Part shown: piece after piece, positions 33,249 through 43,300 of the stretch
Layout: every line of letters starts with the position of its first letter
Numbering within the stretch: position 1 is the stretch's first letter
Source: 3107 sp001483205
GTDB taxonomy: Bacteria > Pseudomonadota > Alphaproteobacteria > Rhodobacterales > Rhodobacteraceae
Direction: 5' to 3'
Assembly (NCBI GenBank): GCA_964291375.2
Contig: OZ219809.1
Span: 1,240,001 to 1,304,000 of the forward strand
DNA: 64,000 bases
Position numbers and translations under genes: made by a program
The notes under the pieces: model-generated
Told to the model about the DNA's origin: nothing
What the model saw: only the letters and a program-made list of their open reading frames with translations
Databases searched by the model: none

Positions 33249-34697
33249 TTACTCCGCTGTTACGGGTTCAAAGATCGACATCGGCAGATCGTAACCCCAT
33301 ATGCGGAAACGTTCCGAGAAGTGGCTGCGAATGCCGTTGGCGGTGAAATGGCCGAGAATCTTGTTGTCGGGCGTCATGCCGACGCGATGAAAGCGGAATA
33401 TCTCCTGCATCGAGATGACTTCGCCCTCCAAGCCCGTCACTTCGGTGATCGAAACCATGCGCCGCGAACCATCCTGAAGACGGCTGACCTGAACAATCAG
33501 GTTGACGGCAGAGGCGATTTGCGCGCGCACCGCCTTGATCGGCATTTCGATCCCGGCCATAGAGATCATGTTTTCCAGGCGGGACACGCCGTCGCGCGCC
33601 GAATTAGCGTGCAACGTGGTCATGGAACCGTCATGGCCGGTGTTCATCGCCTGAAGCATGTCGATGACCTCATCGCCGCGGGTCTCGCCGACGATGATGC
33701 GGTCAGGGCGCATCCTCAGCGCGTTTCTCAGGCAATCGCGCTGGGTGACGGCCCCCTTGCCCTCGACATTCGCCGGGCGGCTTTCCATCCGGCCCACATG
33801 GGTTTGCTGCAACTGGAGTTCCGCCGTGTCCTCGATGGTCAGAATGCGCTCTGAATCGTCAATGAACCCCGACAGCGCATTCAGCGTCGTCGTCTTGCCC
33901 GAGCCGGTGCCGCCCGAAACGATGACATTCAGCCGGGTGGCGACGGCGGCCTGAAGGTATGCCGCCATTTCCTCGCTGAAAGCCCCGAAGCGCACCAGCT
34001 CATCAATGCTGAGCTTGTCCTCCTTGAATTTGCGGATCGAGACCAGCGAGCCATCCACGGCAATCGGCGGCACCATCGCGTTGAACCGCGACCCGTCCGC
34101 AAGCCGCGCATCCACATACGGGTTCGATTCATCGACCCGCCGCCCCACCGCCGACACGATCTTGTCGATGATGCGCAGAAGGTGCTTTTCATCCTTGAAG
34201 GTGATGTCAGAGATTTCCAGCCGCCCGCTGCGCTCGACGAAAATCTGCTGCGGGCCGTTCACCAGAATGTCGTTCACTTCCGGGTCTTTCAGAAGCGGCT
34301 CCAGCGGGCCAAGCCCGGTCACCTCGTCATAGAGTTCCTGATTCAGTTGCGTGCGTTCATCCCGGTTCAGGACCACGCCCATGCCCTCGAGCGATTCAGA
34401 GGCAATGGCGACGATTTCCGCGCGCAAATCCTTTTCTGAGGCCCCCTCCAGCGCCGACAGGTTCAGATTGTCGAGCAGCTCCCGGTGCAGCTCGGCCTTT
34501 ATCTCGCCAAGCCGCTGTTTGCGCTTTGCGTCCTTTTCGGCGGGGGCCGGTTTGGCGGCGGCCTTGTTCGGCTTGCGCTCAACACGCGGCTGCGTGGTTG
34601 TGGCCGGAATGTGCATGACATTCGTCGGGGCCTCGGCCTGACCGGTATTTGCGGGCGGTTTGCCGCCGCCACCGGATTTCTTGTATCGCGAAAACAT
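33249..34697 (-). CDS. cpaF: Tad pilus assembly ATPase CpaF/TadA
   Basis: 482 residues of the secretion ATPase VirB11-like family. Walker A: IVSGGTGSGKTTTLNAL; Asp box ILTIEDTAELQL; Walker B region MRPDRIIVGETRGDEVIDML; His box GSMTTLHANSARD. The N-terminal 65 residues are basic and disordered-looking (NKAAAKPAPAEKDAKRKQRL). It powers pilus extension and, in related systems, retraction. Confidence 0.94.
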   Translation of the reverse strand: MFSRYKKSGGGGKPPANTGQAEAPTNVMHIPATTTQPRVERKPNKAAAKPAPAEKDAKRKQRLGEIKAELHRELLDNLNLSALEGASEKDLRAEIVAIASESLEGMGVVLNRDERTQLNQELYDEVTGLGPLEPLLKDPEVNDILVNGPQQIFVERSGRLEISDITFKDEKHLLRIIDKIVSAVGRRVDESNPYVDARLADGSRFNAMVPPIAVDGSLVSIRKFKEDKLSIDELVRFGAFSEEMAAYLQAAVATRLNVIVSGGTGSGKTTTLNALSGFIDDSERILTIEDTAELQLQQTHVGRMESRPANVEGKGAVTQRDCLRNALRMRPDRIIVGETRGDEVIDMLQAMNTGHDGSMTTLHANSARDGVSRLENMISMAGIEMPIKAVRAQIASAVNLIVQVSRLQDGSRRMVSITEVTGLEGEVISMQEIFRFHRVGMTPDNKILGHFTANGIRSHFSERFRIWGYDLPMSIFEPVTAE

Positions 34698-34710
34698 TCC
34701 TACCTCTTAT

Positions 34711-35961
34711 CTACCTGTTTTGTTGAGCACCCGCTTCGGCGGCCTCGTTGACATCATGCACCGAAGCGGCAAGTTTCTGGATTTCCCGGCGCAACGGGTT
34801 CTTGGCCGCCGCTTCCGCCAGCGGCATACCATGATCCCCGGCCTCGGACACCGGCTTGCCGCCGTCGGGAAGCTGCACCTCGATGTCAATGTCGAGACTT
34901 TCCGACAGCCGCTTGACCCGGGCCTTGCCGGTCAGGTCGGTGAATTTCGGTGCCCGGTTCAGCACATAGCGCAGTTTCTGCACCGGCAACTCTTCGGCCT
35001 TCAGCGCCCGGATCATGCGCAGCGTATTCTGCGCCGACCGCATGTCAATCTCCAGCGTCGCGAAATAGACATGGGCCTGGTTCAGGACTGCCTCTGTCCA
35101 GGCAACCAGCGTTGACGGCATGTCCACCACCACGTAATCGAAATTCGTCCGCGCCATTTCGACCAGCCGCTCCACCTCTTCGGCACCGACAATATCCAGC
35201 GGCAGGATTTCGGACGGCGCGGTAAAGACATGCAGCTTGTCATTGAAGGTCTGAAGCGCCTGCATGAAGCTCTCTTTGTCCATCGACGCCACGTCTGACA
35301 GAAGCTCATAGACCGTTTCCCGGCGCGGCAGATCAAGATAGGTCGCCGCCGTGCCGAACTGAAAATCAAGGTCCAGCAGACACACACGGGGGCCGTCTTT
35401 CTTTTTGATATTGGCAAGCTCCCAGGCCAGATTGATCGCCAGCGTGGTTGCGCCGGTGCCCCCGGCAAGCCCGTGTATCGGCAGGACAACACCGTTCCGG
35501 TCGCCGGTCGCTTTCAGTCCGGGCGTTGCCGCACCGCCGTCCGCCACCGGACCGGCGGCCCGCAACCGCTCGATAGCGTTGTGCAGCTCGCCCTCCGGCA
35601 GGGGATAGGGGATGAAATCCGCCGCGCCGGTCCGCAAAAGCTGGTGCAGGGCGATGGGGCTTACGTCCTCGGCAATCAGGATAACCTTGATGCCCTTGGT
35701 CCGCGCGCTCTTGATCAGCGCGCCGATTTCGTCCACCAGGTCTTCGTCCTGATCGTTGATGGCGATGGCGATGAACTCAAGCGGATCGGCACCGGGCTGT
35801 TGCAGGAACTGCTTTGCGTCCTCAAACCCCAGATCGCCCCAGTTTTCGCCAAGCTCGGTTTCCATGTCGTCGATCAGCAGATCGAAATTCTGCACGTCGC
35901 GGGAAACCGTGCAGGCCACGATACGCTCTGATTCAGACTGTAGTGCCGCGCTGCCTGTCAT
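34711..35961 (-). CDS. cpaE: Pilus localisation ATPase CpaE/TadZ
   Basis: 416 residues from the ATG at 35961 (GAGGA upstream). A receiver-like N-terminal domain without phospho-accepting signatures I can place is followed by a ParA/MinD-type ATPase domain with GLAGGTGATTLAINLA. As in other CpaE proteins the canonical lysines of the deviant Walker box are replaced. VCLLDLDFQFG and VVDMPSTLVAW are the other ATPase motifs. It marks the cell pole for pilus assembly. Confidence 0.87.
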   Translation of the reverse strand: MTGSAALQSESERIVACTVSRDVQNFDLLIDDMETELGENWGDLGFEDAKQFLQQPGADPLEFIAIAINDQDEDLVDEIGALIKSARTKGIKVILIAEDVSPIALHQLLRTGAADFIPYPLPEGELHNAIERLRAAGPVADGGAATPGLKATGDRNGVVLPIHGLAGGTGATTLAINLAWELANIKKKDGPRVCLLDLDFQFGTAATYLDLPRRETVYELLSDVASMDKESFMQALQTFNDKLHVFTAPSEILPLDIVGAEEVERLVEMARTNFDYVVVDMPSTLVAWTEAVLNQAHVYFATLEIDMRSAQNTLRMIRALKAEELPVQKLRYVLNRAPKFTDLTGKARVKRLSESLDIDIEVQLPDGGKPVSEAGDHGMPLAEAAAKNPLRREIQKLAASVHDVNEAAEAGAQQNR

Positions 35962-36264
35962 CTCCTCATGTCCTCTTTCTTGCGGGCGGCTGCGAAAAGG
36001 CAGAGGAAAATGCACTCGTGCCGGTCCACCCTACCGTCGCCCGTGCGCGAATCCGCTTCGCACACTGTTCCTGAAATGGAAAGTGGCCGGTAATCTTGGC
36101 AAGATTAGGGCCAAAAACACGTATTTGCTGGTTCATTCCGGATGATTTCTGGCAAGGTGACCGGGGGGTCATGCCTTTATGCTTCGGAAATGCCGGGGGC
36201 AGATCGGATACGCATTGCGCGGTCCGGCCTGCCCCCGGCATGATGCCATCACGGGGGGCGTCCG
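35962..36264 (-). promoter_or_regulatory. Structured gap between the OmpA-like gene and cpaE
   Basis: 303 bp without a gene. It holds a perfect 13-bp inverted repeat, ATGCCGGGGGCAG (36190-36202) with CTGCCCCCGGCAT (36229-36241), which lies 24 bp after the OmpA-like stop and may be an intra-operon terminator or processing hairpin. It also holds a 17-bp palindrome, TAATCTTGGCAAGATTA (36091-36107), about 130 bp before cpaE, which could be an operator. This suggests that cpaE onwards is partly controlled apart from cpaC-ompA. Confidence 0.45.
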
Positions 36265-36924
36265 TCAACCGCCGCCCGCGTCTATCAGCAGTTGATGGTC
36301 AATCGTCTTCTGCGTCGCGCTGCCCTCTACATATTCGCGATAGACGACCTCGGCATATTTGCCATTCAGCACAATCGAATGGCCCTGAACAAAGCCCGAG
36401 ACCTCGGTGACCGTGCGGCGGTTGCGCCGGTCACGTTCCTGGGTCTGGATCAACGGCTGGGTCTCGCCGAGCGAACTCAGCGCCTCCAGCCGCCCGCGAT
36501 CAACGCCCAGACTGACAAGGTGGTTGACCGCCGCCTCTGCGCGCCGCAGCCCTAGGGCCTTGTTATACGCCGCAGGCCCGACCAGATCGGTATGACCGAA
36601 CACCCGGAAACGCACTTCGGGGAACTGGCGTATCCATTGCGCCTGATCGGCCAGAACCCGGCGCGCCTCATCATCCAGCGCGGCGCTGTCAAAGTCAAAG
36701 TTGATCGTGTCGGGCGTCTCTGCCGCGAACCGCTCGGCAAGCGCGACCACATACCCCAACTGTCCTCTCTGGATCAGCTTGTTGTTCATGGTGGCATTGC
36801 CGAAGCTGCCCGAGTCGATCTCACTGCCTGCTTCCATCAGGAACTTGGCGGGGGCTTCGGGCGTGCAGGCCGCAATCGCGGTCGTGCAGGCCAGGGCGAC
36901 AAGCGTCTTGTAGGTGTTTTTCAT
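36265..36924 (-). CDS. OmpA-family lipoprotein of the tad cluster
   Basis: 219 residues from an ATG at 36924 with TTGGAG upstream. Lipoprotein leader ALACTTAIAAC. The C-terminal OmpA peptidoglycan-binding domain has INFDFDSAALDDEARRVL and FRVFGHTDLVGPAAYN. It probably ties the CpaC secretin to the cell wall. It starts 5 bp after cpaC. Confidence 0.87.
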   Translation of the reverse strand: MKNTYKTLVALACTTAIAACTPEAPAKFLMEAGSEIDSGSFGNATMNNKLIQRGQLGYVVALAERFAAETPDTINFDFDSAALDDEARRVLADQAQWIRQFPEVRFRVFGHTDLVGPAAYNKALGLRRAEAAVNHLVSLGVDRGRLEALSSLGETQPLIQTQERDRRNRRTVTEVSGFVQGHSIVLNGKYAEVVYREYVEGSATQKTIDHQLLIDAGGG

Positions 36925-36929
36925 GGGTC

Positions 36930-38348
36930 TCACTCCAACACGTAACCGTAGGAACCGGAGAAATCCTGCCGCGCGACTTCGTTCGCACCGCTGTTCGCCG
37001 TGGGGGGGGTGCTGGCCGTTTTGCCCAGCAGGAAGAACTCGGCTTCCGATGGCGGGCGTACCCGGCTGGTCGGCAGTGACAGCGCCTCGCTGCGTGTCGG
37101 CGACACCAGATGCGCGGTCACGATGACGACAAGCTCTGACTGGTTGCGCTGATACTCCGCGCTGCGGAACAGAGCACCGAGGATGGGGATGTCGCCCAGC
37201 CACGGCACCTGGCTGTTGCCGTCGCGGAAATCATCCTGCAACAGACCGGCGATGGCGAAACTTTCCCCGTCGCGCATCTCGACAGTCGTTGCCGCGCTGC
37301 GGGTGCGAAAGCCGGGGACGTTGAAGCCGTTGTAGATGATGTTGTTGGTGGTATCGAGGCTGCTCACGCCCGCGCTGATCTGAAGGTTGATCTGCTCGCC
37401 GTCAACAACCCTCGGCACGAAGTCCAGCGCCACACCGAAGGGCCGGTATTCGATGGCGATGCCGTCATCATCCGGCACCGGCACCGGAAACTCGCCCCCG
37501 GCAAGGAAGTTGGCCTCCTGCCCCGAAAGCGCGGTCAGGTTCGGCTCTGCCAGGGTGCGGACCAGCCCGCGGTTTTCCAGCGCTTCGAGCAATACGCTAA
37601 GCTGCACGCTGCCGACACTGATCTGGCCGATGATCGCACCCGCCGCATTTTCGGCGGTATCAAAGGCGGTGAACAGTTGTGGCAGACCAGTTAGCGGGCT
37701 TTCAACGCCGGGGGTGATAACGCCGCTGCCAAGGCCACCGACCACATCAGTGCCGTCGACAAGCAGGCCGCCGTCAAGCTGCTTGGAAACCGAGCGCTGC
37801 ACTTCGGCGAAGCGCACCTCCAGCATGACCTGATGATTGCCGCCGACATTCATCAGGTTGGAAACCCGATCCGGGGCATAGCGGTTGGCCAGATCAAGCG
37901 CCCGGTCCATACGCGCGGTGCTTGATGCGGTGCCGGACAGGACGATGCCGTCATTGGCGGTGCGCACCTCGATCCGCTCGCCCGGCAGGATTTGCTGAAG
38001 GCGTTCCTTGAACTCGGCGATGTCCGGGGTGATCTGAACATCGACATTGGTGATGAGCATCCCATCGGCGCTCAGCAGGGTCAGCGTCGTCCGGCCCGGT
38101 GTCTTGCCGAGAACATAGATCGTGCGCTCCGACAGGGTAGAGATGTCGGCGATGCCCGGATTGGCGATGGAAAGCTCGGCAAAGGGCGTTTCGCTTTCGA
38201 CAACCACTGCGCTGTTGACCGAAACCTTAAGCGCCGCCGAGGGCGCACCGCGCATTATGCGGATGTTTTCGGCCGTCGCGACGACCGGCGATGTGGCGGT
38301 GATGGCAAACCCCAACAGGGCTGCTCTTAAGAGTGTTCTGTGATACAT
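36930..38348 (-). CDS. cpaC: Tad outer-membrane secretin CpaC/RcpA
   Basis: 472 residues. Signal peptide (LLRAALLGFAITATSPVVATA), then the BON-like and N-domains (KVSVNSAVVVESETPFAEL; LSGTASSTARMDRALDLANR) and the secretin domain from about residue 240 (LSVLLEALENRGLVRTLAEP; GGEFPVPVPDDDG; VPWLGDIPILGALFRS). It forms the outer-membrane pore for the Flp pilus. It is the first gene of the visible tad operon. The usual cpaB and flp are absent upstream: the next gene is hisA in the opposite direction. Confidence 0.93.
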   Translation of the reverse strand: MYHRTLLRAALLGFAITATSPVVATAENIRIMRGAPSAALKVSVNSAVVVESETPFAELSIANPGIADISTLSERTIYVLGKTPGRTTLTLLSADGMLITNVDVQITPDIAEFKERLQQILPGERIEVRTANDGIVLSGTASSTARMDRALDLANRYAPDRVSNLMNVGGNHQVMLEVRFAEVQRSVSKQLDGGLLVDGTDVVGGLGSGVITPGVESPLTGLPQLFTAFDTAENAAGAIIGQISVGSVQLSVLLEALENRGLVRTLAEPNLTALSGQEANFLAGGEFPVPVPDDDGIAIEYRPFGVALDFVPRVVDGEQINLQISAGVSSLDTTNNIIYNGFNVPGFRTRSAATTVEMRDGESFAIAGLLQDDFRDGNSQVPWLGDIPILGALFRSAEYQRNQSELVVIVTAHLVSPTRSEALSLPTSRVRPPSEAEFFLLGKTASTPPTANSGANEVARQDFSGSYGYVLE

Positions 38349-38771
38349 GTGATCCTGCCTCTCTGATCACGGCTGCTGTGGACGGGTCTTTGCCCGCTAA
38401 TTGCCGTCAGCTTGCCCGAACCGGGGGGGTGGCGCAACTGTTGACCCCCGCCGGGGGCGATTTATGTGGACAACCCGCAACAGAATTCTAGGGGTGGTTG
38501 TATGGTCGGAAGGGAACTCTATATGATGGGGTGCTTCTGAAAATATTCTTGTTTAACAGATAGTTAAATAGGGAAGGTGATTCGCGGTCCGGGGCGCGCC
38601 GTATCCCCGAACATTGAGGGAATCACCCCGGTGACACGTGCGCCCCCTGGGAAAGAGCCGGGGCCGCGTTTGTCCTGTCCGGGGGGCACCGTCCCACCCA
38701 CGCCCTGCCTTTGCAATTTCCCCCGCCCCGTGTCAGAGAGCACCCGGACAAATCATTCGGGACGGCAGAAG
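38349..38771. other. Divergent cpaC/hisA intergenic region
   Basis: 423 bp with no open frame that I would call a gene. I looked specifically for a short flp pilin gene and found none. The middle (about 38500-38575) is AT-rich and carries the CtrA-type box at 38553-38567, so both promoters are probably here. Confidence 0.6.
38553..38567. promoter_or_regulatory. CtrA-type box upstream of the tad operon
   Basis: TTAACAGATAGTTAA fits TTAA-N7-TTAA exactly and lies within a wider palindrome TTTAACAGATAGTTAAA. CtrA controls pilus (cpa/pilA) and motility genes in alphaproteobacteria. The box lies 205 bp from cpaC and the same distance from hisA; the pilus operon is the more likely target. Confidence 0.55.
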
Positions 38772-39530
38772 ATGATCCTCTACCCCGCCATTGACCTGAA
38801 AGACGGTCATTGTGTGCGCCTCTACAAGGGCAGGATGGACCGGGCGACCGTGTTCAGTGACGACCCGGCGGCGCAGGCGCGGGCTTTCGCGGACGCGGGC
38901 TGCGAATGGCTGCATCTTGTCGATCTGAACGGCGCGTTTGCGGGCAAGCCCGTGAACGGGGCCGCTGTGGAAGCCATCCTTGCCGCGACCGGCGTTCCCG
39001 TGCAGCTCGGCGGCGGTATCCGGGACATGGCCACTATTGAGGCATGGCTGTCCCGCGGGGTCGCCCGTGTCATCCTCGGCACCATTGCCGTGGAAAGCCC
39101 CGATCTGACGCGGGATGCCGCGCGGGCCTTTCCCGGTCGGGTCGCGGTGGGGATTGACGCGCGGGGCGGGCGGGTCGCCACCAGGGGATGGGCGAGGGAC
39201 AGCGGCGTGACGGTCACTGATCTGGCCCGGTCCTTTGAAGACGCTGGCGTGGCCGCAGTCATCTATACCGACATCAACCGTGACGGGGCCATGAGCGGCC
39301 CGAACATCGCGGCGACGGCGGCACTGGCGAATGCGGTTTCGATACCGGTGATTGCCTCGGGCGGGGTGTCATCGCTCGACGATCTGCGGGCGCTGAAGTC
39401 CTGCGGCGCGCCGCTTGATGGCGTGATCTCGGGCCGGGCGCTCTATGACGGCGCAATCGGGCTGGGGCAGGCGCTGGCAGTGCTGAAGGGTGATGAGGGG
39501 GCCGCGCGGGGGCGGCCGGACGCCGGATGA
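38772..39530 (+). CDS. hisA: HisA isomerase of histidine biosynthesis
   Basis: 252-residue TIM barrel, phosphoribosylformimino-AICAR ribotide isomerase. Seen: LYPAIDLKDGHCVRLYKG with the catalytic aspartate, VQLGGGIRDMATIEAWLSRG, YTDINRDGAMSGPN, and VIASGGVSSLDDL. I used the ATG at 38772, which fits the family N-terminus; the frame is open for another 195 bases upstream without a credible start. It is separated from hisH/hisB by putA and a coiled-coil gene and is on the opposite strand. Confidence 0.95.
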   Translation: MILYPAIDLKDGHCVRLYKGRMDRATVFSDDPAAQARAFADAGCEWLHLVDLNGAFAGKPVNGAAVEAILAATGVPVQLGGGIRDMATIEAWLSRGVARVILGTIAVESPDLTRDAARAFPGRVAVGIDARGGRVATRGWARDSGVTVTDLARSFEDAGVAAVIYTDINRDGAMSGPNIAATAALANAVSIPVIASGGVSSLDDLRALKSCGAPLDGVISGRALYDGAIGLGQALAVLKGDEGAARGRPDAG

Positions 39531-39596
39531 GGCCGCGCGGCCCCGTATCGCCCGGCTCTTTCCCCGGCGCGCAAAATGCTGTAGAGAAGGGGAGCC

Positions 39597-40274
39597 ATGA
39601 ACAACCATTTCGACACCCTGAGCGCGGTTGAGGCGCTGGAAGACGCCGGGATTGCCCCGGACCACGCCCGCGCAATCATCAGTCAGATGAACCGCGCGGT
39701 GGACGAAAATGTCGCCACCAAGGCGGATGTCAAGCAGCTTGAGACCACGCTCAAGGCGGATACCAGACAGCTCGGAACTGCACTTGGCGCACGGATTGAC
39801 GCCCTTGATACGAAGATAGATACTGGCCTGAAGAGGCTGGATGAGAAGATAGATACCGGCCTTGAGGGACTGGATGCGAAAATAGACACCGGCCTGAAAG
39901 CGCTGGATGCGAAAATAGATACCGGCCTTGAGGGACTGGATGCGAAAATAGACAACGGTCTGAAGGCGCTTGATACGAAGATAGATACTAGCCTGAAAAG
40001 GCTGGATGAGAAGATCAACACCGGCCTTGAGGGGCTGGATGCGAAAATAGATAACGGTCTGAAGGCGCTTGATACGAAGATCGACACCGGCCTGAAGACG
40101 CTTGATGCAAAGATTGATGCACTTGATACGAAAATCGAGGCACAGGGTCGCGAATTGTCGGCGAAGGTTGAGGCGCAGATTTCGGCGCTCGGCAAAGAGA
40201 TTTTCAAGCAGCTCTGGATCATGGGCGCGGGTATCATCGGCGTCACCGTGGCGCTGATCAAGTTCCTACCCTGA
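39597..40274 (+). CDS. Membrane-anchored hendecad-repeat coiled-coil protein (DUF1640-like)
   Basis: 225 residues. The N-terminal FDTLSAVEALEDAGIAPDHA segment and VDENVATKADVKQLE resemble bacterial DUF1640 proteins. Residues 73-171 are nine near-perfect 11-residue repeats of the type KIDTGLEGLDA, the hendecad period of a right-handed coiled coil, encoded by 33-bp tandem DNA repeats. The C-terminus has one membrane helix (LWIMGAGIIGVTVALI). No enzymatic residues were seen. The identity between units implies recent expansion. Function unknown. Confidence 0.75.
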   Translation: MNNHFDTLSAVEALEDAGIAPDHARAIISQMNRAVDENVATKADVKQLETTLKADTRQLGTALGARIDALDTKIDTGLKRLDEKIDTGLEGLDAKIDTGLKALDAKIDTGLEGLDAKIDNGLKALDTKIDTSLKRLDEKINTGLEGLDAKIDNGLKALDTKIDTGLKTLDAKIDALDTKIEAQGRELSAKVEAQISALGKEIFKQLWIMGAGIIGVTVALIKFLP

Positions 40275-40377
40275 CTCGGCCCCACCGGTGGCTGCACCGG
40301 ACGACTCATGTGCAGACCTTGATTGTGCAACGGCATGGCGCGCGTGTATATGACGGCACCGTCCTGCCCTCTGCCCC

Positions 40378-43300
40378 CTACTCCGCGTCCGCCGCCGCCA
40401 GCAATGCGGCATTACCGCCCGTCGCGCTCGTGTCCACGCACACATGGCGCTCCCGCAGCACATGGCCCATGTCCGGCCTGCCGGTGATCAGCGGCAGGAT
40501 CGCCCCGTCCCGCCCTGCCAGCGCCTGTGCATAGGCCCGCGCCTGATGCGCGTTATCGCCCCAGTAAAGCGCCCCGGAAAATCCGGCCAACCGGGTGAGC
40601 GCACGCGCGGGCAGGCCATCCGCCCCCACCGCCGCGCCGCCAAGGGCACGCACCGCGCCTGCCTGTTCTGCCTCTGCCTCTGCCCCCGGCCCCAGACACA
40701 AAAGCGGCGCGCGCGGGATCAGCGACAGCGCGTTCGACTCCCCCGTCGGCCCCGGCATGACCAGAGTCTTAAGCGCCTCCTCACCCGCCCGGACCGCGCC
40801 GATCCGCGCCTGCACCTGCGCCGGGTCCGCCTGTCCGCCCGCCGCATCCGTCACCACCGGCTCCGCACACATAAACCGTCCCAGATAATGCGGCCCGCCC
40901 GCCTTTGGCCCCGTGCCCGACAGCCCCTCGCCCCCAAAAGGCTGGCTGCCGACGACCGCGCCGATCTGGTTGCGGTTCACATAGATATTGCCCGCTCGCA
41001 GCCGCTCGACCACATACTGCACCCGATCATCGATCCGGGTATGCAGACCAAAGGTCAGCCCGTAACCGGTGGCGTTGATCGCCCCGATCACGGCGTCGAT
41101 CTCTTCCGCCCGAAAGGTCGCTATATGCAGAACCGGGCCGAAAATCTCTTGCTCAATCTCTGCAATCCCGGCGACGCGAATGGCGACCGGGGCGATGAAA
41201 TGCCCGTCCCGGGGGCGGGCGAGCTGTTTCAGCACCCGGCCCTCGACGCGCGCGGCGGCAATATGGGCGTCGATCCCGGCCCGCGCTTCGGCGTCAATCA
41301 CCGGCCCGACATCGGTCGGGATGTGCCACGGGTCGCCAACCTGCAATTCATCCATTGCCCCGAACAGCATAGCCTCCAGATGTTCGGCGATGTCTTCCTG
41401 CACATAGAGACAGCGCAGCGCCGAACACCGCTGGCCTGCCGACTGAAACGCCGATTCCACCACCGCCTGCACCGCCTGCTCGGGCAAGGCGGTCGAATCG
41501 ACGATCATCGCGTTCAGCCCCCCGGTTTCGGCGATAAGCGGCGCAGAGGGTGCCAGATGCCGGGCCATTGACCGACGGATGATCCGTGCGGTTTCGGTCG
41601 AGCCGGTGAAGGCAACCCCCGACACACGCGGATCGGAAACCAGCGCCGTGCCGACGCCCGCCCCGTCACCGGGCAGAAATTGCAGGGCGTCGGGCGGCAC
41701 CCCTGCCCGGTGCAGCAACTCCGTCGCCGCATGAGCAATCAGCGGCGTCCACTCTGCCGGTTTTGCCAGCACCGCGTTGCCCGCCGCCAGCGCCGCCGCA
41801 ACCTGCCCGGTGAAAATCGCCAGCGGGAAGTTCCAGGGCGAGATGCAGGTAAAGACACCCGTTGCCGACGGGCGCGTTCTTTCGGCCTCTGCCGCGTAAT
41901 AGCGCAGGAAATCGACCGCCTCGCGCAGCTCGTTCACACAATCGTTCGGGGTTTTCCCGGCCTCCCGGCCAAGCAACGCAAAGATCGCGCCGCAATGCTC
42001 CTCATACAGGTCCGCCGCCCGGCGCAACACCCCGGCGCGGGTGGGGACATCCGCCGCCCAGGGCCGGGCCGAGGACAGGGCCGCCGCAATCTGTGCCGCG
42101 CTTGCCTGCCGGACCGTGCCCACATGGTCGCCCGGATTGGCCGGGTTTGTCACCGGCAGGGCCTCCCCGTCCGGGGCGTCAGTGGCAATCAGCGGTGCGG
42201 CCCCGAACCGATGCGCGGCGAAATCTTCGCGCGCCCGGCGAAATGCCGCAACCTGCGGCGCATCGGCCAGATCCCAGCCACGGGCGTTCCGGCGATCCGG
42301 CCCGAACAGCTCTGCCCCCGTCCGCAACGCCGGGTTCCGCGACGCACCTGGGTGGCGTTCTGCCTCTGCCAGCGGATTGCCCGTTACCGCTTCCGGCGCG
42401 ACGCTCTCATCGACGATGCGGTGGACAAAGGAACTGCTTGCGCCGTTTTCCAGCAGACGCCGCACCAGATAGGCCAGCAAATCGCGGTGCCTGCCCACAG
42501 GGGCATAGATGCGACAGCGGGTGGCGTTCTCTTCCAGCACGATGTCGTGCAGACGCTCCCCCATCCCGTGCAGACGCTGAAACTCGAAAGCCCCGCCGCC
42601 GCCACCGCCAGCGATGTCCAGAACAGCCGCCACCGTATGGGCGTTATGGGTGGCAAATTGCGGATAGAGCCGGTCAGTCATGCCCAGAAGTTTCCGCGCA
42701 TTGGCCAGATAGCTGACATCGGTGGCCGCCTTGCGGGTGAAGACCGGGAACCCCGCCATGCCCTTTTCCTGTGCGCGCTTGATCTCTGTGTCCCAGTAAG
42801 CGCCCTTGACCAGCCGCACCGTGATGCGCCGGTCAAACCTCTCGGCAAACCCATAGAGCCAGTCAATGACCGGGCCTGCGCGCGGCCCGTAAGCCTGCAC
42901 CGCCACGCCAAAACCATCCCACCCCGCCAGCGCGTCATCGGCCAGCACCGTGGCAATCACATCAAGCGACAGGGACAGGCGGCCCGCCTCTTCGGCGTCA
43001 ATGTTAAACCCCATGCCCGCCGATTTCGCCAGCAGCGCCAGCGACCGCACCCGTGGCGGAAGCTCGGCAATGACCCGTGCGCATTGGGTGGCTTCAAAGC
43101 GCGGATGCAGCGCCGACAGCTTGACCGAGATACCGGGGTTCCGGTGGATGTCATCCGAGGTGCAGGCTTCGGAAATCGCCGAAATTGCCTGCGAATAGGC
43201 TAGGTGATAGCGGTTTGCGTCCGCTTCGGTCAGCGCCGCCTCTCCCAGCATGTCATAGGAATGGACATAGCCCTTGGCCTCTGCCGTCGCCGCGCGCCGC

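Noticed and set aside
34115..34135. tRNA-like GGTTCGATTC
   Set aside because: It lies within the cpaF coding sequence and no cloverleaf can be drawn around it. No tRNA was found anywhere in the window.
39800..40130. Short tandem-repeat array or CRISPR
   Set aside because: The 33-bp period encodes an in-frame hendecad coiled coil.
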